Source: Quercus robur (Eukaryota > Streptophyta > Magnoliopsida > Fagales > Fagaceae). From it: DNA of 64,000 nt. Position 1 is the first letter of the stretch. The number at the start of each line of letters is the position of its first letter. Below the pieces are notes generated by a model. That model worked only from the letters and a program-made list of their open reading frames with translations. It was not told the DNA's origin and ran no database searches. The DNA lies in NCBI RefSeq assembly GCF_932294415.1, contig NC_065536.1, forward strand, positions 54,718,354-54,782,353, given 5' to 3'. Shown here piece by piece: positions 61,450-64,000 of the stretch. Position numbers and translations under genes: made by a program.

Positions 61450-62035
61450 ATGGCAGCATTATCTCTATCATTTACTACCTCTGTTCCATGCTCTAAGTTT
61501 CGTAGTTGTTCAACATCACAATTTGATAGCTTAAACAGTCAGATTCGCCGTCCAAGCGTGGTTACATTTACAACAGTGTGTGAATTGAAAGAGCCACCAG
61601 CTGAGGCAGGGCTGCCGGGAAGAAATTCAAAACTTGAAATAGGGTCACCTGTTATTGTCATTGAGGCTCCCAAAATGATAAAGACTTTTGCATCAGTTCC
61701 ATGCCTAAGGGTGAATTCTGGTTTAGTCAAGCCTGGTGATGTGGGAAGGTACTCTTATATATATCTATCTCTTCAATGTGTGAATTGTTGGCTTTTTTTT
61801 GTGTTGTCTTGTGGGCTAGCATTGTGGTTCTTAGTTTAAGTTTTTTAAACATGAAGGTGAAAACTACATCAATGTGTGAATATGATGCACACTACATATT
61901 ATTACATTCTTATTCAGGTAAGACTTTTGCAGGATTGTGTCAAGAAAGCCTAAAGATGTATGGGCAGTTCGTCTTACCATTGGTGCGTATCTCATAGACG
62001 GGAAATATTTCAAGCCCTTGGAGCTTGATGAATGA
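61450..62035 (+). CDS. CRR42: CRR42, plastid NDH complex assembly factor (DUF3148)
   Basis: Exons 61450-61748 and 61933-62035 give 133 aa. The junction is phase 2 (AG|GTACTC ... TTTTGCAG|GATT). The first 45 or so residues are Ser/Thr-rich with Arg and look like a transit peptide. The compact domain has CLRVNSGLVKPGDVGRIVSR, KPKDVWAVRLTIGAYLIDG and the C-terminal KYFKPLELDE, characteristic of CRR42. In Arabidopsis this stromal protein is needed to build subcomplex A of the chloroplast NDH complex. A decoy AG lies 12 bp before the chosen acceptor (TTCAG|GTAAGAC); only the chosen one keeps the conserved frame. Confidence 0.88.
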
Positions 62036-62994
62036 TTCGGTAGGCTATGAAAAAAGTGGAGTATTAGAGGACACCATCTTCAAGCATAAGCTGCGACAAA
62101 CTTTATGGGGAAAAAATGATTGATATTTTGGGATTGTTTTCTTTCTGCTCTAGATTTTAGGTTTTTTTTTTTTTTTTTTAATGGAAATACTTTATATTAG
62201 TTGTCCTCCTATTCATGCATTCAAGGCTCACGGCTGAGCCCTTTGTTTCCACAGAGGCACAGAGCATGTAATTGGTTTTATAAGACCTTGTTAACAATGA
62301 TGCATTAATGGTGCAAATATATATGGATGTATACAAAAAATGCGACATACTATAATGTTGATTATCAATAAAAAATATATATATATATATTTATATAAAA
62401 AGAAAAAAAGAAGAAGAGAAAACTAGTTGCAAGAGAGTGGCCTCAAAATATAAATTTATTGCGGTGATAATTCCATCATGCTAATTAGCCAACTAAAGTA
62501 TACTCAATACAATTGTCAATAAACAGATTATTGTTTTTCTAGAGGCAACTGTTTTTGTATTAAAAGTGGCTTACCTTTGTTTTCTAAAACAAAAATACTC
62601 TTCTTCTACACTTTCATGTAACTATATATTTCTGAGTTTAATATGCATTTTAGATATATCAATATATTTTCACAGGCTTCTTCTCTCTTAACTCCATGCC
62701 AAGATCCAGCTAAGATGGGTGTGCATCATTAAGAATTTGTAAATTTCATGAAAGCATTCTTCAAAAGAGAAAATTTCATTGAGAATGTTTAAATTTCATG
62801 AAGATAAATCAACATGCTAACTATTGACTCCCTGACAAATATGCCAGAGTTCCAAAGATTGCTCATCTGGTTACATCAATGATGGAAAGAAAAAAAAAAA
62901 TAAAGAACTAAAACTGAGAAGAACAAAGAATCTGTGCAAGACCAAAAAGAGAATCTGTCCAAGGCCATAACAACTCATAAAGAAAATAATCAAC
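62036..62994. other. Intergenic between CRR42 and the NAC gene (convergent 3' ends)
   Basis: It contains a T-run at 62163-62180, an AT dinucleotide run at about 62375-62392 and a TCATGAA-bearing short repeat (AATTTCATGAA at about 62742 and 62795). It should hold both 3' UTRs. No gene was found. Confidence 0.55.
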
Positions 62995-63460
62995 TCAATG
63001 TTTCATCAGGGATTTGAGATCAGCAAACCATGCAGCAAGTTATTCATCAGTATCAGCATTAGCAACAGGGTCAGATTTGGATTGACTGCATACTTCAACC
63101 AGGGGCAGTAGATCAGAAAATATTTGAGTCAATGCTTCATCTGGGGGTGTGAGATTAGCAATCCATGCATCAAAATCTTCATCAATGTCAGCATCAAGAA
63201 CATGGTCAGATTTTGATTGATGACATGCTTCAACCGTGGGTGGTAGATCAGAAAATATTTGACTCAATGCTTCATCTAGGGGTGGGAGATTAGCCATCCA
63301 TGCATCAAGCTCTTTATCAATGTCAGCATCAAGAACAAGGCCAGATTTTGATTGATGACATACTTCAACCATGGGTGGTAGATCAGAAAATATTTGACTC
63401 AATGTTTCATCTGGGGATGGGAGATCAGTAGTCCATCCAGCAAACTCGGCATCATCAGCA
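62995..63460 (-). repeat. 135-bp (45-residue) tandem repeat in the NAC gene C-terminus
   Basis: The tryptophan codon of each unit lies at 63433, 63298, 63163 and 63028, exactly 135 bp apart. Three units are coding. The fourth begins in register after the stop at 63040-63042 (LAAWFADL) and degrades, ending at TGA 62995-62997. Confidence 0.9.
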
Positions 63461-64000
63461 CCAGCATCCAAACTTGGCATCTCAGGCTCAAGGCGCAGCC
63501 TTTTTCTGTGTTCTTGGGCGTGGGCATCTACTTGTTCATGTGATATCACAGCAGTTGTATTGAAGCTTGATGCCTCTTCAGCAGCAGCAGCAGCAGAATA
63601 AAAACATCTTTTGAACCCTCTTCCTTTGGCCTCCTCACAAACTGAACCTTTATTTTGTTGATCAGCAATATTCCATGCAACAAATTTTTCACAACTTGGC
63701 ATTTCAAGCCATATTTTTCTATGTTCATCAAGTGACATCATATCAGTTGTTCCGTAGTCCTCACAAACCGACCCTTTATTTTGTTTATAAATGACGCAAA
63801 GGACTTTGTTGAGTCTTGCAGATCCTTGAACTGCTGTTTTGCCAGCAAGGGAGAACTCATGCATTATCCAATTAGTCTTGTTGAATTTTCCCGAACCAAC
63901 ATCCTTGGCCTTAAAAGAGAGCATCCTGTCGATCCCAATAAGATCGCCCTTAGAATCATGGATTCTTTTGGGCTTGCTTTTTTCAAGCCAGGTTCCACAA
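63040..64000 (-). CDS. NAC-domain transcription factor, 3' part (5' end outside window)
   Basis: The open frame enters at the window edge and shows the C-terminal half of a NAC domain: CGTWLEKSKPKR, GDLIGIDRMLSFKAKDVGSG, then TNWIMHEFSLAG and VLCVIYKQNKGS (subdomains D and E). A Ser/Glu/Asp-rich, acidic C-terminal region follows, with three tandem 45-residue units, each with DAW-type and SQIFSDLPP cores. It is probably the activation domain. The stop TAA is at 63040-63042. No membrane tail is seen, so it is not an NTL type. DNA-binding subdomains A-C lie outside the window. It could equally be one of several recent tandem NAC duplicates. Confidence 0.8.
   Translation of the reverse strand, partial: CGTWLEKSKPKRIHDSKGDLIGIDRMLSFKAKDVGSGKFNKTNWIMHEFSLAGKTAVQGSARLNKVLCVIYKQNKGSVCEDYGTTDMMSLDEHRKIWLEMPSCEKFVAWNIADQQNKGSVCEEAKGRGFKRCFYSAAAAAEEASSFNTTAVISHEQVDAHAQEHRKRLRLEPEMPSLDAGADDAEFAGWTTDLPSPDETLSQIFSDLPPMVEVCHQSKSGLVLDADIDKELDAWMANLPPLDEALSQIFSDLPPTVEACHQSKSDHVLDADIDEDFDAWIANLTPPDEALTQIFSDLLPLVEVCSQSKSDPVANADTDE

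Overview
This window is nuclear DNA from a dicot plant, probably a woody one. The genes have many short AT-rich introns with GT-AG borders. Intergenic DNA is AT-rich and full of MITEs, LINE tails and LTR-element fossils. All recognisable proteins are plant proteins, several of them chloroplast proteins. A Fagales/Fagaceae source is a guess from the style of the GTCCGAGGAC-rich repeat family and was not tested.

Layout. 1-5758: a fossil, apparently non-autonomous LTR-type element. It has two tandem arrays (78 bp and 81 bp units) and two promoter-to-polyA-like modules. 5759-10568: AT-rich intergenic DNA. 10569-14514 (+): PHT2;1 plastid phosphate transporter, 3 exons, 594 aa. 16326-16961 (-): PADRE/DUF4228 gene with an in-frame stop just after the domain. 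17286-21593 (-): RAY1-like GT77 glycosyltransferase, 6 exons. 22640-22828: RNase H-like scrap of a LINE. 23655-34853 (-): a 12-exon, 1014-aa proline-rich/RS-tailed nuclear protein. 35200-37811: nested MITEs and a 5'-truncated LINE. 38715-47971 (-): ABCB26/TAP1-like plastid ABC half-transporter, 18 exons, 701 aa. 48296-52938: a dense cluster of DNA transposon derivatives (Tourist-like, hAT-like, Mutator-like). 53415-59817 (+): TPR-like protein with a C-terminal membrane anchor, whose third intron is about 5 kb and packed with old elements. 61450-62035 (+): CRR42, an NDH assembly factor. 62995-64000 (-): 3' part of a NAC transcription factor gene with a tandemly repeated C-terminus.

Relations. 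RAY1, the RS-tailed gene and ABCB26 lie side by side on one strand. From memory, their Arabidopsis counterparts are the consecutive loci At1g70630, At1g70620 and At1g70610, so this looks like a conserved block. There is no operon logic. PHT2;1, ABCB26, CRR42 and probably the TPR protein all act in the plastid, but nothing in the sequence shows they are co-regulated.

Exon coordinates were worked out by hand from ORF continuity and splice signals. For every multi-exon model the exon lengths sum to a multiple of three with matching phases. No system that is clearly new at the protein level was found. The most unusual items are the codon-periodic repeat arrays of the first element, the duplicated exon-3 splice-donor segment flanking the insertion in the TPR gene, the stopless 93-nt first intron of RAY1, and the stop codons in the PADRE and NAC genes with recognisable coding sequence beyond them.
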